Assembly: GCA_900550565.1 (NCBI GenBank)
Contig: URSG01000002.1
Span: 1 to 64,000, forward strand
Source of the DNA: an uncultured Rickettsiales bacterium
GTDB taxonomy: Bacteria; Pseudomonadota; Alphaproteobacteria; Rs-D84
DNA length: 64,000 bases
Reading direction: 5' to 3'
Positions 51,808 through 62,805 of the stretch are shown piece after piece (within the stretch, counting starts at the first letter, position 1; each line of letters begins with the position of its first letter). The notes beneath the pieces were generated by a model, which was not told the DNA's origin, ran no database searches, and saw nothing but the letters and a program-made list of their open reading frames with translations. Both the position numbers and the translations under genes were made by a program.

Positions 51808-53021
51808 TACTTTTTCACAACACGCAAAAATGTTTTCTTGCCCTTTTGCACAACGATTTCATCGGCCGGCGCAACAATGTGTTTTGGGTCTGTGATTTTT
51901 TCGCCGTCCAGTTGAATTCCGCCCTGTTCCACGTTGCGTCGCGCCTCGGACTTGGATGTGAACAGCCCGGCCACACACAGGAAATCCAAGATACCCATTG
52001 CCGCAGCAAAATCAATCTGGGCCGTCGGCATATTTTCAGATTTTGCCCCGCCCCCAAACAGTGCGTCGGCCGCATCTTGGGCCGCCACCGCCGCATCATG
52101 ACCGTGAGCGATTTCGGTCGCATTAAATGCCAGCACGCGTTTAACCGCATTCAGTTCCGCACCACGCGCCACCGCCAGACGTGCAATTTCGTCCAATGGA
52201 ATTTCAGTGAATATCTTTAAAAACGTTTCCACCAGGTCGTCGGGCGTGTTGCGGAAATACTGGTAATATTCGTATGGCGACGTTTTGTCTTCGTTCACCC
52301 AGACCGCGTTGCCGGCCGATTTGCCAATCTTTTCGCCGTTTGCGTCGGTAATCAACTGGGTTGACAAAACAAACACTTCTTTGCCCAGTTTTTTACGCAC
52401 CAGTTCAACACCCATAATGCTGTTGCCCCACTGGTCTGCGCCACACAGTTGCACCGTGCAGTTATACTTTTTATACAACGTCAAGAAATCAACCGCCTGG
52501 AACGTCATATAATTAAATTCCAAAAACGTCATACCGTTTTCCAAACGACGGCGCACGCTTTCCATACCCAGCATACGTGGCACAGTGAAATCAGTCCCGA
52601 ATTCGCGCAGGAAATCCATGTGGCTGTATCCACTCATCCAATCGTTGTTGTCAACCATCAGCGCACCAGTTGATGTACCATCAAAATGGATAAATTTTTC
52701 AATTGAATGGCGTAATCCAGCACAGTTGTGTTCAATCTGGGCATCGGTCAACATCGGACGTCCCTTGTCCCGGCCAGACGGGTCACCAATGCGCCCCGTT
52801 GCACCACCAACCAACGCGATTGGACGATGACCATATTTTTGAAGCCAACGCATCAACATCAACGACGCCAAATGCCCCGTGTGCAACGAATCCCCAGTTG
52901 GATCGGTTCCCCAGTATGCCGTCACGCGCCCCGCATTTAACGCATCATTCAGCGCGTCCATATTAGACGCCTGATTGATAAAACCGCGCGCCTCTAATTC
53001 CTGTAATAATTCGTTTTTCAT
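51807..53021 (-). CDS. tyrS: Tyrosyl-tRNA synthetase
   Basis: 404 aa class I synthetase. The HIGH-type HTGHL in TDPTGDSLHTGHLASLM, the KMSKS equivalent KIGKSAGNAVW, and a C-terminal S4 domain (GIQLDGEKITDPKHIVAPADEI). It charges tRNA-Tyr. Its stop and the envC ATG share a base, a coupling of translation and cell-division genes. Length is normal. Confidence 0.95.
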   Translation of the reverse strand: MKNELLQELEARGFINQASNMDALNDALNAGRVTAYWGTDPTGDSLHTGHLASLMLMRWLQKYGHRPIALVGGATGRIGDPSGRDKGRPMLTDAQIEHNCAGLRHSIEKFIHFDGTSTGALMVDNNDWMSGYSHMDFLREFGTDFTVPRMLGMESVRRRLENGMTFLEFNYMTFQAVDFLTLYKKYNCTVQLCGADQWGNSIMGVELVRKKLGKEVFVLSTQLITDANGEKIGKSAGNAVWVNEDKTSPYEYYQYFRNTPDDLVETFLKIFTEIPLDEIARLAVARGAELNAVKRVLAFNATEIAHGHDAAVAAQDAADALFGGGAKSENMPTAQIDFAAAMGILDFLCVAGLFTSKSEARRNVEQGGIQLDGEKITDPKHIVAPADEIVVQKGKKTFLRVVKK

Positions 53022-53119
53022 ATCTTTTTCCTTGTGTCCATTATGTTAGCAGAGTTTCGTCCCCCGCGCAAATATTTTCGCACCGCAGCGCAACACAGAG
53101 ACAGACTCTCTATAAAAAA

Positions 53120-53141
53120 TACCGCCAAACGGCGGTATTTT
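53120..53141. terminator. Terminator of rpsB-tsf
   Basis: AATACCGCC / GGCGGTATT stem with an AAAC loop, T5-T6 tracts on both sides; 17 nt after the tsf stop. Confidence 0.9.
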
Positions 53142-53157
53142 TTCACCGGCATTAAAA

Positions 53158-54027
53158 TTATGCCAACATTTTTGCAACTTCGTCCGCCAAGTTGTCTTCG
53201 CGTTTCTGGATTCCTTCGCCCAGAACATAATACGCAAAGCCAGCCAGTTTGCCGCCGTGTTCGGCAACAACTTCTTTGACTGTCTTGGACGGGTCCATAA
53301 CGAACGCCTGTTCTTCCAGAACGGTTTCGGCATAGTATTTGTGGATACGGCCCTGAACCATTTTTTCAACCACAGCCTCTGGCTTGCCAGCGGTTGCGCC
53401 AGATTCAATAAACACCTTCTTTTCGCGTTCAACGGCAGCCGGATCAACATCGGCAATTGTCATAAATTCAGGTTTATTTGCTGCTATGTGCATTGCAATT
53501 TTATTGCCAATTTCGTCAATTTTGTCGGAATCGCCATCAATCGCAACTGCAACACCAATCTGACCCATACCTGGGACCAATGCGTTGTGGATATATGTGT
53601 AAATATGCTGACCAGAAACGTGTGCAATACGACGCAACGCCATATTTTCACCGATTGTAGAAATGGTCGCTGCGATGTCATCTTTGACCGCCGCCAATGT
53701 CGCGTCAAAATCACCACCCAATTCCAATGCCTTGGCTGCAACGTCGGCAACCAATTTTTGGAATTTGTCGTTTTTCGCAACAAAGTCTGTTTCTGCGTTC
53801 AATTCAACGACGCAACCCATATTATCGCATTTTACAACGGTCACCAAACCAGACGCTGCAACACGTCCAGCCTTGGACGCCGCCTTGACAATACCCTTTT
53901 GGCGCAACCAATCGGCCGCCGCTTCAATATCGCCATTTGATTCAACCAATGCCTTTTTGCAATCCATCATACCTGCGGATGTTTTTTCACGCAGTTCTTG
54001 AACCATTTTTGCGGTTATTTCTGCCAT
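53158..54027 (-). CDS. tsf: Elongation factor Ts
   Basis: 289 aa. The N-terminal UBA-like domain (MAEITAKMVQELREKTSAGM, then MDCKKALVESNGDIEAAADWLRQKG) with the EF-Tu contact motif and the two core subdomains (VELNAETDFVAKN). It recycles EF-Tu-GDP. It lies 29 nt after rpsB, the near-universal order. Confidence 0.97.
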   Translation of the reverse strand: MAEITAKMVQELREKTSAGMMDCKKALVESNGDIEAAADWLRQKGIVKAASKAGRVAASGLVTVVKCDNMGCVVELNAETDFVAKNDKFQKLVADVAAKALELGGDFDATLAAVKDDIAATISTIGENMALRRIAHVSGQHIYTYIHNALVPGMGQIGVAVAIDGDSDKIDEIGNKIAMHIAANKPEFMTIADVDPAAVEREKKVFIESGATAGKPEAVVEKMVQGRIHKYYAETVLEEQAFVMDPSKTVKEVVAEHGGKLAGFAYYVLGEGIQKREDNLADEVAKMLA

Positions 54028-54056
54028 TGTTTTCCCCCATAATTTATGTGTTTATA

Positions 54057-54902
54057 TTATTTGTCGGCTTTGTCGGCCAATTTACCACGACGTTCTGCGC
54101 GTGCTTCTGATGTCTTGGACTTCTGGCGCGCTTCTTTGTCTTTGACGCCTGCTTCAAATGCGTCGGCTGCACTCAGGTCTGCGTCGCCTTTCTTGCCGGC
54201 TGCGCCACCCAAACGTTTTTCAATACCAGACAAAATTGCGTCAACAAACAGGTCGCAATACAACTGGGTTGCACGTGCCGCGTCATCGTTGCCCGGAACT
54301 GGGTAATCAACCAATTCTGGATTCGCGTTTGTATCGCAGATTGCGATTGTCGGAATATCCAGATTGCGCGCTTCGCGGACAGCATTGATTTCACGTGGAA
54401 CGTCAATTACAATCATCGCCTGGGGCGTGCCGTGCATTTCCAAGATACCGCCGAAAATATCGCGCAGTTTTTCAACTTCTTTGGTCATAACGCCAACTTC
54501 CTTTTTGGTCAGACCCAATTTATCGGCGTTTGCGATGTCCGCTTCCATCTTTTTCAGACGACGGATAGACTGTGAGACGGTTGTCCAGTTTGTCAGCATA
54601 CCACCCAACCAGCGGTTGTTGACATAATATTGACCACAACGTTCAGCCGCATCTTTGACAATGTCTTTGGCCTGGTGCTTGGTCGCGACGAACAGAACCT
54701 TGCCACCGGCGGCCGCGATTGCTTCCAATGCAACCAATGAACGATACAACAACGGTGCAGTTTTGTTCAAATTGATGATGTGAATTTTATCCTTGACCCC
54801 ATAAACATACGGTGTCATCAACGGGTTCCAGCGACGTGTGTGGTGACCGAAATGGACGCCAGCTTCCATCAACTGTTTCATAGTAAATGTTGGCAATGCC
54901 AT
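54057..54902 (-). CDS. rpsB: 30S ribosomal protein S2
   Basis: 281 aa. Begins MALPTFTMKQLMEAGVHFGH, then HTRRWNPLM and RWLGGMLTNW, with the conserved S2 surface residues. A basic/Ala tail (KDKEARQKSKTSEARAERRG) extends the C-terminus by about 30 residues beyond the usual end. First gene of the rpsB-tsf operon, with a leader of about 110 nt. Confidence 0.97.
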   Translation of the reverse strand: MALPTFTMKQLMEAGVHFGHHTRRWNPLMTPYVYGVKDKIHIINLNKTAPLLYRSLVALEAIAAAGGKVLFVATKHQAKDIVKDAAERCGQYYVNNRWLGGMLTNWTTVSQSIRRLKKMEADIANADKLGLTKKEVGVMTKEVEKLRDIFGGILEMHGTPQAMIVIDVPREINAVREARNLDIPTIAICDTNANPELVDYPVPGNDDAARATQLYCDLFVDAILSGIEKRLGGAAGKKGDADLSAADAFEAGVKDKEARQKSKTSEARAERRGKLADKADK

Positions 54903-55017
54903 GATTTTATCCTTTTTTCTGTTGTTATCCTCGCCGTGGACGCCAGACCAGATTTATTAAATCCAGACAGAAACTTTGCCCAACGGTTGTGTTATTCACG
55001 CCAGCGCGTGTAGCCCG

Positions 55018-55046
55018 ATAATAGAACAAATGCCCAATAAAATCAA
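55018..55046 (-). promoter_or_regulatory. Promoter for rpsB-tsf
   Basis: Leftward TTGATT (55041-55046), a 17-nt spacer and TATTAT (55018-55023). The resulting leader (about 110 nt) could carry S2 autoregulation, but no specific structure is recognised. Confidence 0.65.
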
Positions 55047-55091
55047 GCAGAAATTAAAAAAATACATATATTTATATTTGTGGGATTTACG

Positions 55092-55120
55092 TTGACAGAA
55101 AGTCCTTGTGTGGCTATTCT
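55092..55120 (+). promoter_or_regulatory. Promoter for the S8 protease (leaderless)
   Basis: Perfect TTGACA (55092-55097), 17-nt spacer, TATTCT (55115-55120). The -10 ends 6 nt before the ATG at 55127. Confidence 0.75.
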
Positions 55121-55126
55121 CGGGTT

Positions 55127-56941
55127 ATGAAACTGTTGCACGCAATCATTACCGCGACCATATTTATATCTGGCACGTGCGCAAATGCACTGGGGGCGAA
55201 CGATTGCACTAATCCAACATATCGCCAGAACAATCCTGAAAAATGCAATTTCTTTGGCGGCGCGACCGCACTTGTCGGCAGTTCAACCATCGCGGCCAGC
55301 GCACTGGCATTGGCCAGTCTGGCGTCCACAGGCGGTGGTGGCGGACACAGCGGTGGCGTTCAACCGACATTGACCACACGATATTACGTCGGCAACGATT
55401 TAGATTCTGCGCACCTGGCCGGTATAATGGGCAGTGAAACATTTGAGCGCAATTTTGACCAATATAACAGTATTCGCCTGGCCTGGTCATTGGGGCGTGG
55501 CTGGACGGGGGCCGGCACAAATATTGCGGTGCTGGATTCTGGGCCAGATACGTGGCACGGCCGAACCGTTGCGTCATTTGCGTCTGGCGCGGTTGCCCCA
55601 GATGCCCACGTGACAGAATACAAGATTGTTGACGAAAAAATGGACTTTCTGGCATACGCCGATATTGCACGCACAATCGCCAGCGCACCCGACGCAAATG
55701 TTTATAACGCCAGTTGGTCTGTGGGTATGCGCGCAACCGAATTAAAATCACGCGCGCAACTGGAACGATTGACCGACCCTGCCTTTGTCACAGAACTGTC
55801 TAACGCGACAACCACGCGCGACGCGATTTTCGTCTGGGCCGCCGGCAATGATGCGGCGAACCAATCCAGTATGTTATCGGCGATGCCCCGTGTTGTCCCA
55901 GAACTGCGTGGTCATTTTATAAACGTTGTGGCATTTGATAACGCGACGGGCACACTGGCCGATTACAGCAACGCGTGTGGAATAACGCGCGACTGGTGCA
56001 TAACCGCCCCCGGCAGTTTAATTACCGACGACGGCGCGCACGCCGATGGCACCAGTTTTGCCGCCCCAATCGTATCGGCGGCAATCGCCACTGTGCGCCA
56101 GGCATTTCCATATATGACCGCCCCCCAGGTGACATCATTATTATTTGAAACCGCGCGCGACTTGGGCGCGCCTGGCATTGACGCGATATACGGCCACGGA
56201 ATGTTAGACTTGGAACGCGCAACGCGTCCTGTGGGGGTGGCATTGATTCCACTGGACGATGGCACAATGCAGCCATTGCGGACGGCGCGCGTATCGGGCC
56301 AAATCGCCCACAGCATAAAATCTGCAAATCCAAAGTTTGCATTTTTTGACGCATACGGGCGCGCATTTCCAGGAAATCTGAACGACAACATTTCAATAAA
56401 AAATCCATCTGTGGGGTGGCGACATCTGCACGGCAACCAAACGACAAACGCCATGGACGCCGGCAATATCCAGATAGGATTTCGCAGCGCAGATTTCTTG
56501 CCCACCAGTGGGTTCTTGAACACAGACCGCCAAAACTTTATCAGTTTTATTGGCGCAACAAATACGTGGGAATATATGGGTGCTGAAATATTCCAGAACG
56601 CCACAATCGGCCACGCACGCCCAGAAACCACGAACGACTCGTTCATTACTGGATTTTCAGACATAACAACCGCGTCATTTGCCGTCGGCACACGTATCCA
56701 AGACTGGACATTTTCTGTATCAATCCCAGACACTGTGGTTTCTGGCAATATGACAATGCGCCTGCCCACGGGGCGCGCGCCAGACGGCACGATTTTATAC
56801 CACGATTATACCGCCGACCTGGTCACGCGACCGTCTGTGGACATTTCGGCCAAATATAAATTTATGACCGTCGGATTTGTTGACAATCCATACGGCACAG
56901 ACGAATTGTATCTGTTGGGAACGTGGCGTTTGCGGTTCTAG
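55127..56941 (+). CDS. Subtilisin-like (S8) protease with C-terminal barrel-like region
   Basis: 604 aa. Signal peptide about 1-24, a Gly-rich segment (66-78), then the S8 domain: Asp137 in AVLDSG, His144 in WHGRTVAS, oxyanion Asn in WAAGND and Ser310 in DGTSFAAPIVS. The rest (about 380-604) is Gly/aromatic-rich beta structure ending in a C-terminal Phe (TWRLRF), as in autotransporter or BAM-dependent proteins, though shorter than a full autotransporter barrel. It is probably exposed at or released from the outer membrane. The promoter places transcription start near the ATG, and no ribosome site is visible. Confidence 0.88.
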   Translation: MKLLHAIITATIFISGTCANALGANDCTNPTYRQNNPEKCNFFGGATALVGSSTIAASALALASLASTGGGGGHSGGVQPTLTTRYYVGNDLDSAHLAGIMGSETFERNFDQYNSIRLAWSLGRGWTGAGTNIAVLDSGPDTWHGRTVASFASGAVAPDAHVTEYKIVDEKMDFLAYADIARTIASAPDANVYNASWSVGMRATELKSRAQLERLTDPAFVTELSNATTTRDAIFVWAAGNDAANQSSMLSAMPRVVPELRGHFINVVAFDNATGTLADYSNACGITRDWCITAPGSLITDDGAHADGTSFAAPIVSAAIATVRQAFPYMTAPQVTSLLFETARDLGAPGIDAIYGHGMLDLERATRPVGVALIPLDDGTMQPLRTARVSGQIAHSIKSANPKFAFFDAYGRAFPGNLNDNISIKNPSVGWRHLHGNQTTNAMDAGNIQIGFRSADFLPTSGFLNTDRQNFISFIGATNTWEYMGAEIFQNATIGHARPETTNDSFITGFSDITTASFAVGTRIQDWTFSVSIPDTVVSGNMTMRLPTGRAPDGTILYHDYTADLVTRPSVDISAKYKFMTVGFVDNPYGTDELYLLGTWRLRF

Positions 56942-57054
56942 TGTTTTGCGTTCCTGTTGCCGTGAATCAAAAAAATCATATTTAGACTTGTCTTTTTGCC
57001 TTTCGGCATTTACAATAAAGTCATATTCTGTTAGGAACAGGGGTCTGATACATA

Positions 57055-60000
57055 ATGAAAAAGAATTCACGCACACGTAAAACAAACAAACGCATACCGT
57101 CGCGCAAATGGCGTCGTATTATTATTGCCGTTGTGGCCACGTTTATCACTGTGACCGCTGGCGCAGTATTGTGGCGCGCAGTATCGCATAAATCTGCAAA
57201 CACGACGGTTATGCACGCATCTGTTCCTGAAATTTCGGCTGTGCGTTTTACTGATGACGGCACGGTATTGTTTGGCGCAAACGATATTCCAACCGTCAAC
57301 AACAATCGCACGATGTCGGAAATTATGCCACTGACGATTTCTTATAATTGGATGTCTGGGCCGTATCAGCGCGCAATCAAACCAAACCTGAGCCAGTCTG
57401 ATATTGATAACGGCATAAAAATATCGCCATTGGTTCGCGGAACATTTAAAATCCAGGGTGGTGGCGATGAAATCACATTTACGCCCACGGTTGATTGGCC
57501 GGCCGACACTGATTTCACAGTTCGCATTGACAAACGTTTATTTAATGACGATGTATCTGTGGATAAAAAAACAATATCTTTTACCACGCCGAAAATTACT
57601 GCGACGGTATCCAGTTTTAATTTATACCCTGCCCCAGACGCAAAACAATCTGTTGTTGGGGTTGCGGTAATATCGTTTAATTATCCGATTGATACTGCAA
57701 ACTTTACAGACAAAATTTTGGTCAAACTTGATGACCGCAAATTGGATTTTGACGTCAAACTGGATAAATTTCATCGCACCGCCGTGATTACAACTGCGCC
57801 GATAAAAATTACTAATTCGTCTCAGATTGTGCGCTTGAAATTAAACCGTGTGTCGCCGGCGTCTGGCGATGGCGCAACGAAAAAGTTGACTGCGCACACA
57901 ACAGTTGAATCTGCGGATAATATATTCAAGGTTGCATCTATTACAACAACGGCCGCCGATGATACAAACGGAAATGCGCGCCAACTGGTCTTGGTTGATA
58001 TGACGACTGCGGCGGCACGCAATACAGATTGGGCAAAAAATGTTGATATTTACCTGTTGCCAGAATTCAAAAACGACGACGAACAGGCCGACAATCGCAC
58101 ACACCACTGGGGCGCAGATGAAATTACCGATGATGTATTAAAATCGGCCCAGAAATTGGATACAACGCGCACAGAATTCGTCAATCCGGCCGGCGTTTAT
58201 CAATACGCATTTCCGTATGAGGTATCTGACACACGCGACCGATTTATATATGTCCGCGTGACGGCTGGGTTGAAATCAGAATCTGGGTTCACAATGAAAA
58301 ACACCGCGTCATCTGTTATGGCGGTGCCATATCCACCACGCACGGTTAAAATCGCCGGCAGTGGCGCACTGTTGTCATTGGGTGGCGACAAAAATTTGGC
58401 CATTATGGCACGTGGTGGCGCGACGGCAGCGTATGTGAATTTATACAAAATAAAATCATCTGAAATCAACCACCTGATTTCCCAGACATACAACATATTT
58501 TCTGAAAACATCGCGTTCAAATCGTGGTCATTTGGCACCGATGATATGTCTGTTGTTTTTACCAAGAAAATCACATTTTCAGACACATCAATGACCCATA
58601 CAAATTACGCGTCAATAAACTTGGGCGATTATCTGGACCGCACAAATGACAAGACGGGCATTTTCGTTATCCAAACTGGCCCAGATGAAAATTCCGCTGA
58701 TTCCAGTGACCGTCGTCTGATTTTATTGACCGACCTGGGCATTATTCGCAAGGTGTCAACATCTGACGCGTCTGCGTTGTTTGTCGTGCAACTGTCTGAT
58801 GGCGCGCCGGCGACCGACACAGAAATATCTGTTCTGGGACGCAACGGCAACGCCGTGTGGGCCGGTCGCACAGATGAAAACGGTCGCGCTGATTTACCGA
58901 CACTGTCGCCAAACGAATATCGTGGCGCACGCGAACCGGTCGCGATTGTCGCGCGCCGTGGAACCGACGTATCGTTTATCCCATATAACGCAGGCGCACC
59001 AATGGTTGACTATTCTAAATTTGATGTTGACGGTGTATATTCATACGGCAACGTTCCACTGAACGCATTTATTTTCACAGACCGCGGAATTTATCGCGCT
59101 GGTGAAAAAATGATTATTGGTGGCATTGTCAAAAACAAATCGTTCAAATCATTGGCAGGAATACCTGTCCGTATGGAAATTCGTGACCCACGTGGCCGCG
59201 ACAGTTTTTCCAAGACGTTTTCTGTCACGCACGACGGTATGTTTGATACCAGATATGAAATTCCTGCAACTGCGGCCACGGGCGAATACCAGGTTCATCT
59301 GTATTCTTTGGACGCGCGCAATAATATTGATAACACGCTGGGTGGCACAACATTTCGCGTTGCCGATTTTGTCCCAGACAATTTGAAAATATCAACAAAC
59401 ATCACAGACGCATCGGACAACGGCTGGATTTCGCCTGAAAATATGCACGCCAATGTATCGTTGCGTAATTTGTTTGGAACGGCCGCCACAGATAAACGCA
59501 TATCTGTCCAGGCAACTTTGCGTCCAACGAATTTCACGTTTTCTGGATACAGCGACTATAAATTCACAACTAATTTTATTTCTGGCACAGGCCTCAGCGA
59601 CAGCACGGCCCGCAACGCCCAGACATTTTCGGTTGATTTGCCAGATGTTCGCACCGATGAAAACGGCGCAGCCAGTTTTGACATCGCGTTTAATGACAGT
59701 ATCCCAATGGGAACATACACGCTGTCCATCATCGCCCAGGGATTTGAAGGGGATTCTGGGCGCAGTGTTCGCGCCACCGCCACGACACGCGTATCTGGGG
59801 CAAAATACCTGGTGGGATATCGCGCGACGGGCGATTTAGACTATATTTCACGTGGCGCAACGCGCAGTGTTCATCTGATTGCGCTGGATCACACTGGGAC
59901 AGCGGCGACGGCCACGGGGTTGCGTATGCGCTTGGTTCGTCGCGAAAATTTAACCAGCCTGGTCAAGGATTACAGTGGTTATTACAAATATCAAACGGTC

Positions 60001-62805
60001 ACCCGGGACAAGGTTATAAATCAAACCCCGATTGATATTCCAAACGCCGGTCGCACACTGCGCCTGGACACAGACGCCCCGGGAACATATTTTATCCAGA
60101 TTCTGGACGCCGCCGATAAAACATTGGCCAACATTGAATATTTCGTTGCCGGCAATAAAAACACAGAACTAAAATCGGACACAAACGCAGAACTAAAAAT
60201 AAAACTGTCGTCCACAGAATACAAACCTGGCGAAAAAATCGCGGTCAGCATTACCGCCCCATACGCTGGAACGGGTCTGGTCACGATTGAACGCGACCGC
60301 GTCTATGCATACAAATGGTTTCACGCAGACACAACGACATCGGTTCAACATATTACTGTTCCCGAAGGGTTTTCTGGCACCGGATATGTCAACGTTTCGT
60401 TTGTCCGCAATATCGCCAGTCGCGACGTTTTCACCAATCCATACGCGTATGCCGTTGCGCCATTTTCTGTCAATCTGGACGAACACAGAATAAATGTCAA
60501 ACTGGCCACGCCTGATATTGTTCGCGATCACACGTTGAACATAAAATATACTGCCGACCGTGACGCGCGTATGATGATATTCGCCGTCAACACCGGTATA
60601 TTACAGGTTGCAAAATACACCGTTCCACAACCACTGAAATACTTTTTCCAAAAATCCGCATTACAGGTCACGACGTTTCAGACCCTGTCGCTGTTATTGC
60701 CAGAATACAAAATCCTGCGCGAGTTCGCAAAAACAGGTGGTGGCGATTTCGCGTCTGATGCCGACGGCCAAATTTTGAACAATCCATTTGCACGACGTGG
60801 TCTGGCCCCGGTGGCGTTCTATTCTGGTATTTTGGACGTTGCGGCAAACACACCTGGCGAAATAACGTTTGATTTGCCTGAATATTTTAATGGTGCTGTT
60901 CGCGTATTTGCCGTTGCAACTGACGCCACCGCTATGGGCAGCGCAGACACAAACGTTCACGTTCAATCGCCGGTTGTTATATCAATGTCGGCACCAACCG
61001 TTGTTGCCCCAGGTGATAGGTTTAACATCAGTGGTGTTATTTCAAATCTGACCGATGGCACGGGCGCAAATGCAATCGCAAATATTTCTGTGCGCGCATC
61101 AGACAACCTGAAACTGGGTCAAACATCGGGCAAAATCGCGGTGCCTGAAAACACTGAAAACCTGTTTATCACAGATGTTTTGACCGGCAACGACGTCGGC
61201 AATGCCCAGATAACAATGAACGCCGTAATCACATCTGACGGCGTGGCAAAATCTAATGCGATGGTCACATCTGATATATCTGTGCGCCCGACAACAACGT
61301 TCCAGACGACGGCGCGCACCGGGATATTGGGCGGCACGACAACCCACGTGCGCACTGCACCGACCAAGATGTTCCCAGACACCGCGTCACGCGAAATGAT
61401 GATTTCTGGCAATGCGTCTGTGTTGATGCGCCCGTTGTTTTTGTATCTGAACGGGTATGATTTCCCCTGCACAGAACAACTGGTATCGGGGGCAATGCCA
61501 TACGTTGTCGCGCCAAACGACGCAATCCTGGGGACGGGGTATTCTGATTCCCGCACCCATATTGATGACACAATACGCGCACTGCAATCGCGCCAGGCCC
61601 CAGACGGTTCATTTGAACTGTGGCCAAATACCGCGTCTGTTGACGTTGCAATCGCACGCAACACTGCCTACGATGCGATGGTTGCCGAAACAACCGCATA
61701 CGTGGCCCAGTTTTTGACAATGGCGCGTGCCGCCGGGTTCAATGTCCCCAGTGATATGCACGGACGCGCGATTGACTTTCTGCGCGATTACGCTGGCGGA
61801 ACAATTACCGACGACCAAAACGCACGTGCGGTTGCACACGCAATCTTTGTCATAACCCAGAACAATTTTGTCACAACTAATTACATAAATCTGTTCCAGG
61901 AATACGCCGACAAAAACATCAAGAATTGGCAACGTGATTTAATGGGAACATACATCGCCGCGGCGTATAAAATTATGCACCAAGACGCCCAGGCCGACGC
62001 CCTGATTGCAAAATATCGCACATCTGATAAAAAATTTGAATATATTGGCGTGTTTGCAAACAATGTCGCGAACGACGCAATACACAACTATATCGTCCGC
62101 CATTATTTTAACGAAACGCCAGATATTACCACCAGTATGCAAAAATATATTGATGGCGGAAATTATGATTCGTTCACCGCTGCGATGACAATTATGGGAT
62201 TGCACGGCACAACATCAGACGGAATAATTTCTGGCATATCGGTTGTCGCCGACGGGGAAAAATTACACGGCAAAATTGTTGATAATTATTTCAGCGTGCA
62301 AATCCCGAACGACGCATCACGCATTGAAATAAAATGCCCTGGGTGCACAGACAATGCCACGCCGTATTATTCGTTGATTTCACGCGGATATCCAACCAGC
62401 ACCACTGACGCATCAAACGGCATATCCGTCTTGCGCGAATATTTTGACAGCACCGGGGAACGGATAACATCTGGGAACATCGGTGACATTGTGACTGTTC
62501 GCATTTTTGCGCGCGCCCGTGGCACAGATTTTGTTCCAAATGTCGCGATTACTGATTTGTTGCCGGGCGGATTTGTCGTTGACGGCGACGTCACCGGGAA
62601 CGCCACATTTACCCAGGTTCGTGACGACCGCGTCGTTGTCTTTGCCGACGTATCACGCAGTGGCGAAACATTTGAATACCGTGCGCAACTGACCACATCG
62701 GGCGAATTCAATGTGCCACCAATTCACGCAGAATCTATGTATAATCCAGGCGTGAACGCAACCGGGGACGCAGAAAAATTCACCGTGAAAAATGAAACGC
62801 ACTAG
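57055..62805 (+). CDS. Bacterial alpha-2-macroglobulin
   Basis: 1916 aa. A basic cytoplasmic N-terminus and one membrane helix (about 23-42) anchor it, followed by many beta-sandwich MG domains, a bait region, the alpha-helical thioester domain with CTEQ at about 1472-1475 (thioester Cys-Gln) and a C-terminal domain of IgG-like strands. It traps foreign proteases in the periplasm by covalent attachment. It overlaps pbpC, with which it is typically paired: damage to the outer membrane is detected and repaired together. It lacks a lipobox, unlike many homologues, so it is membrane-anchored by a helix. Confidence 0.95.
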   Translation: MKKNSRTRKTNKRIPSRKWRRIIIAVVATFITVTAGAVLWRAVSHKSANTTVMHASVPEISAVRFTDDGTVLFGANDIPTVNNNRTMSEIMPLTISYNWMSGPYQRAIKPNLSQSDIDNGIKISPLVRGTFKIQGGGDEITFTPTVDWPADTDFTVRIDKRLFNDDVSVDKKTISFTTPKITATVSSFNLYPAPDAKQSVVGVAVISFNYPIDTANFTDKILVKLDDRKLDFDVKLDKFHRTAVITTAPIKITNSSQIVRLKLNRVSPASGDGATKKLTAHTTVESADNIFKVASITTTAADDTNGNARQLVLVDMTTAAARNTDWAKNVDIYLLPEFKNDDEQADNRTHHWGADEITDDVLKSAQKLDTTRTEFVNPAGVYQYAFPYEVSDTRDRFIYVRVTAGLKSESGFTMKNTASSVMAVPYPPRTVKIAGSGALLSLGGDKNLAIMARGGATAAYVNLYKIKSSEINHLISQTYNIFSENIAFKSWSFGTDDMSVVFTKKITFSDTSMTHTNYASINLGDYLDRTNDKTGIFVIQTGPDENSADSSDRRLILLTDLGIIRKVSTSDASALFVVQLSDGAPATDTEISVLGRNGNAVWAGRTDENGRADLPTLSPNEYRGAREPVAIVARRGTDVSFIPYNAGAPMVDYSKFDVDGVYSYGNVPLNAFIFTDRGIYRAGEKMIIGGIVKNKSFKSLAGIPVRMEIRDPRGRDSFSKTFSVTHDGMFDTRYEIPATAATGEYQVHLYSLDARNNIDNTLGGTTFRVADFVPDNLKISTNITDASDNGWISPENMHANVSLRNLFGTAATDKRISVQATLRPTNFTFSGYSDYKFTTNFISGTGLSDSTARNAQTFSVDLPDVRTDENGAASFDIAFNDSIPMGTYTLSIIAQGFEGDSGRSVRATATTRVSGAKYLVGYRATGDLDYISRGATRSVHLIALDHTGTAATATGLRMRLVRRENLTSLVKDYSGYYKYQTVTRDKVINQTPIDIPNAGRTLRLDTDAPGTYFIQILDAADKTLANIEYFVAGNKNTELKSDTNAELKIKLSSTEYKPGEKIAVSITAPYAGTGLVTIERDRVYAYKWFHADTTTSVQHITVPEGFSGTGYVNVSFVRNIASRDVFTNPYAYAVAPFSVNLDEHRINVKLATPDIVRDHTLNIKYTADRDARMMIFAVNTGILQVAKYTVPQPLKYFFQKSALQVTTFQTLSLLLPEYKILREFAKTGGGDFASDADGQILNNPFARRGLAPVAFYSGILDVAANTPGEITFDLPEYFNGAVRVFAVATDATAMGSADTNVHVQSPVVISMSAPTVVAPGDRFNISGVISNLTDGTGANAIANISVRASDNLKLGQTSGKIAVPENTENLFITDVLTGNDVGNAQITMNAVITSDGVAKSNAMVTSDISVRPTTTFQTTARTGILGGTTTHVRTAPTKMFPDTASREMMISGNASVLMRPLFLYLNGYDFPCTEQLVSGAMPYVVAPNDAILGTGYSDSRTHIDDTIRALQSRQAPDGSFELWPNTASVDVAIARNTAYDAMVAETTAYVAQFLTMARAAGFNVPSDMHGRAIDFLRDYAGGTITDDQNARAVAHAIFVITQNNFVTTNYINLFQEYADKNIKNWQRDLMGTYIAAAYKIMHQDAQADALIAKYRTSDKKFEYIGVFANNVANDAIHNYIVRHYFNETPDITTSMQKYIDGGNYDSFTAAMTIMGLHGTTSDGIISGISVVADGEKLHGKIVDNYFSVQIPNDASRIEIKCPGCTDNATPYYSLISRGYPTSTTDASNGISVLREYFDSTGERITSGNIGDIVTVRIFARARGTDFVPNVAITDLLPGGFVVDGDVTGNATFTQVRDDRVVVFADVSRSGETFEYRAQLTTSGEFNVPPIHAESMYNPGVNATGDAEKFTVKNETH

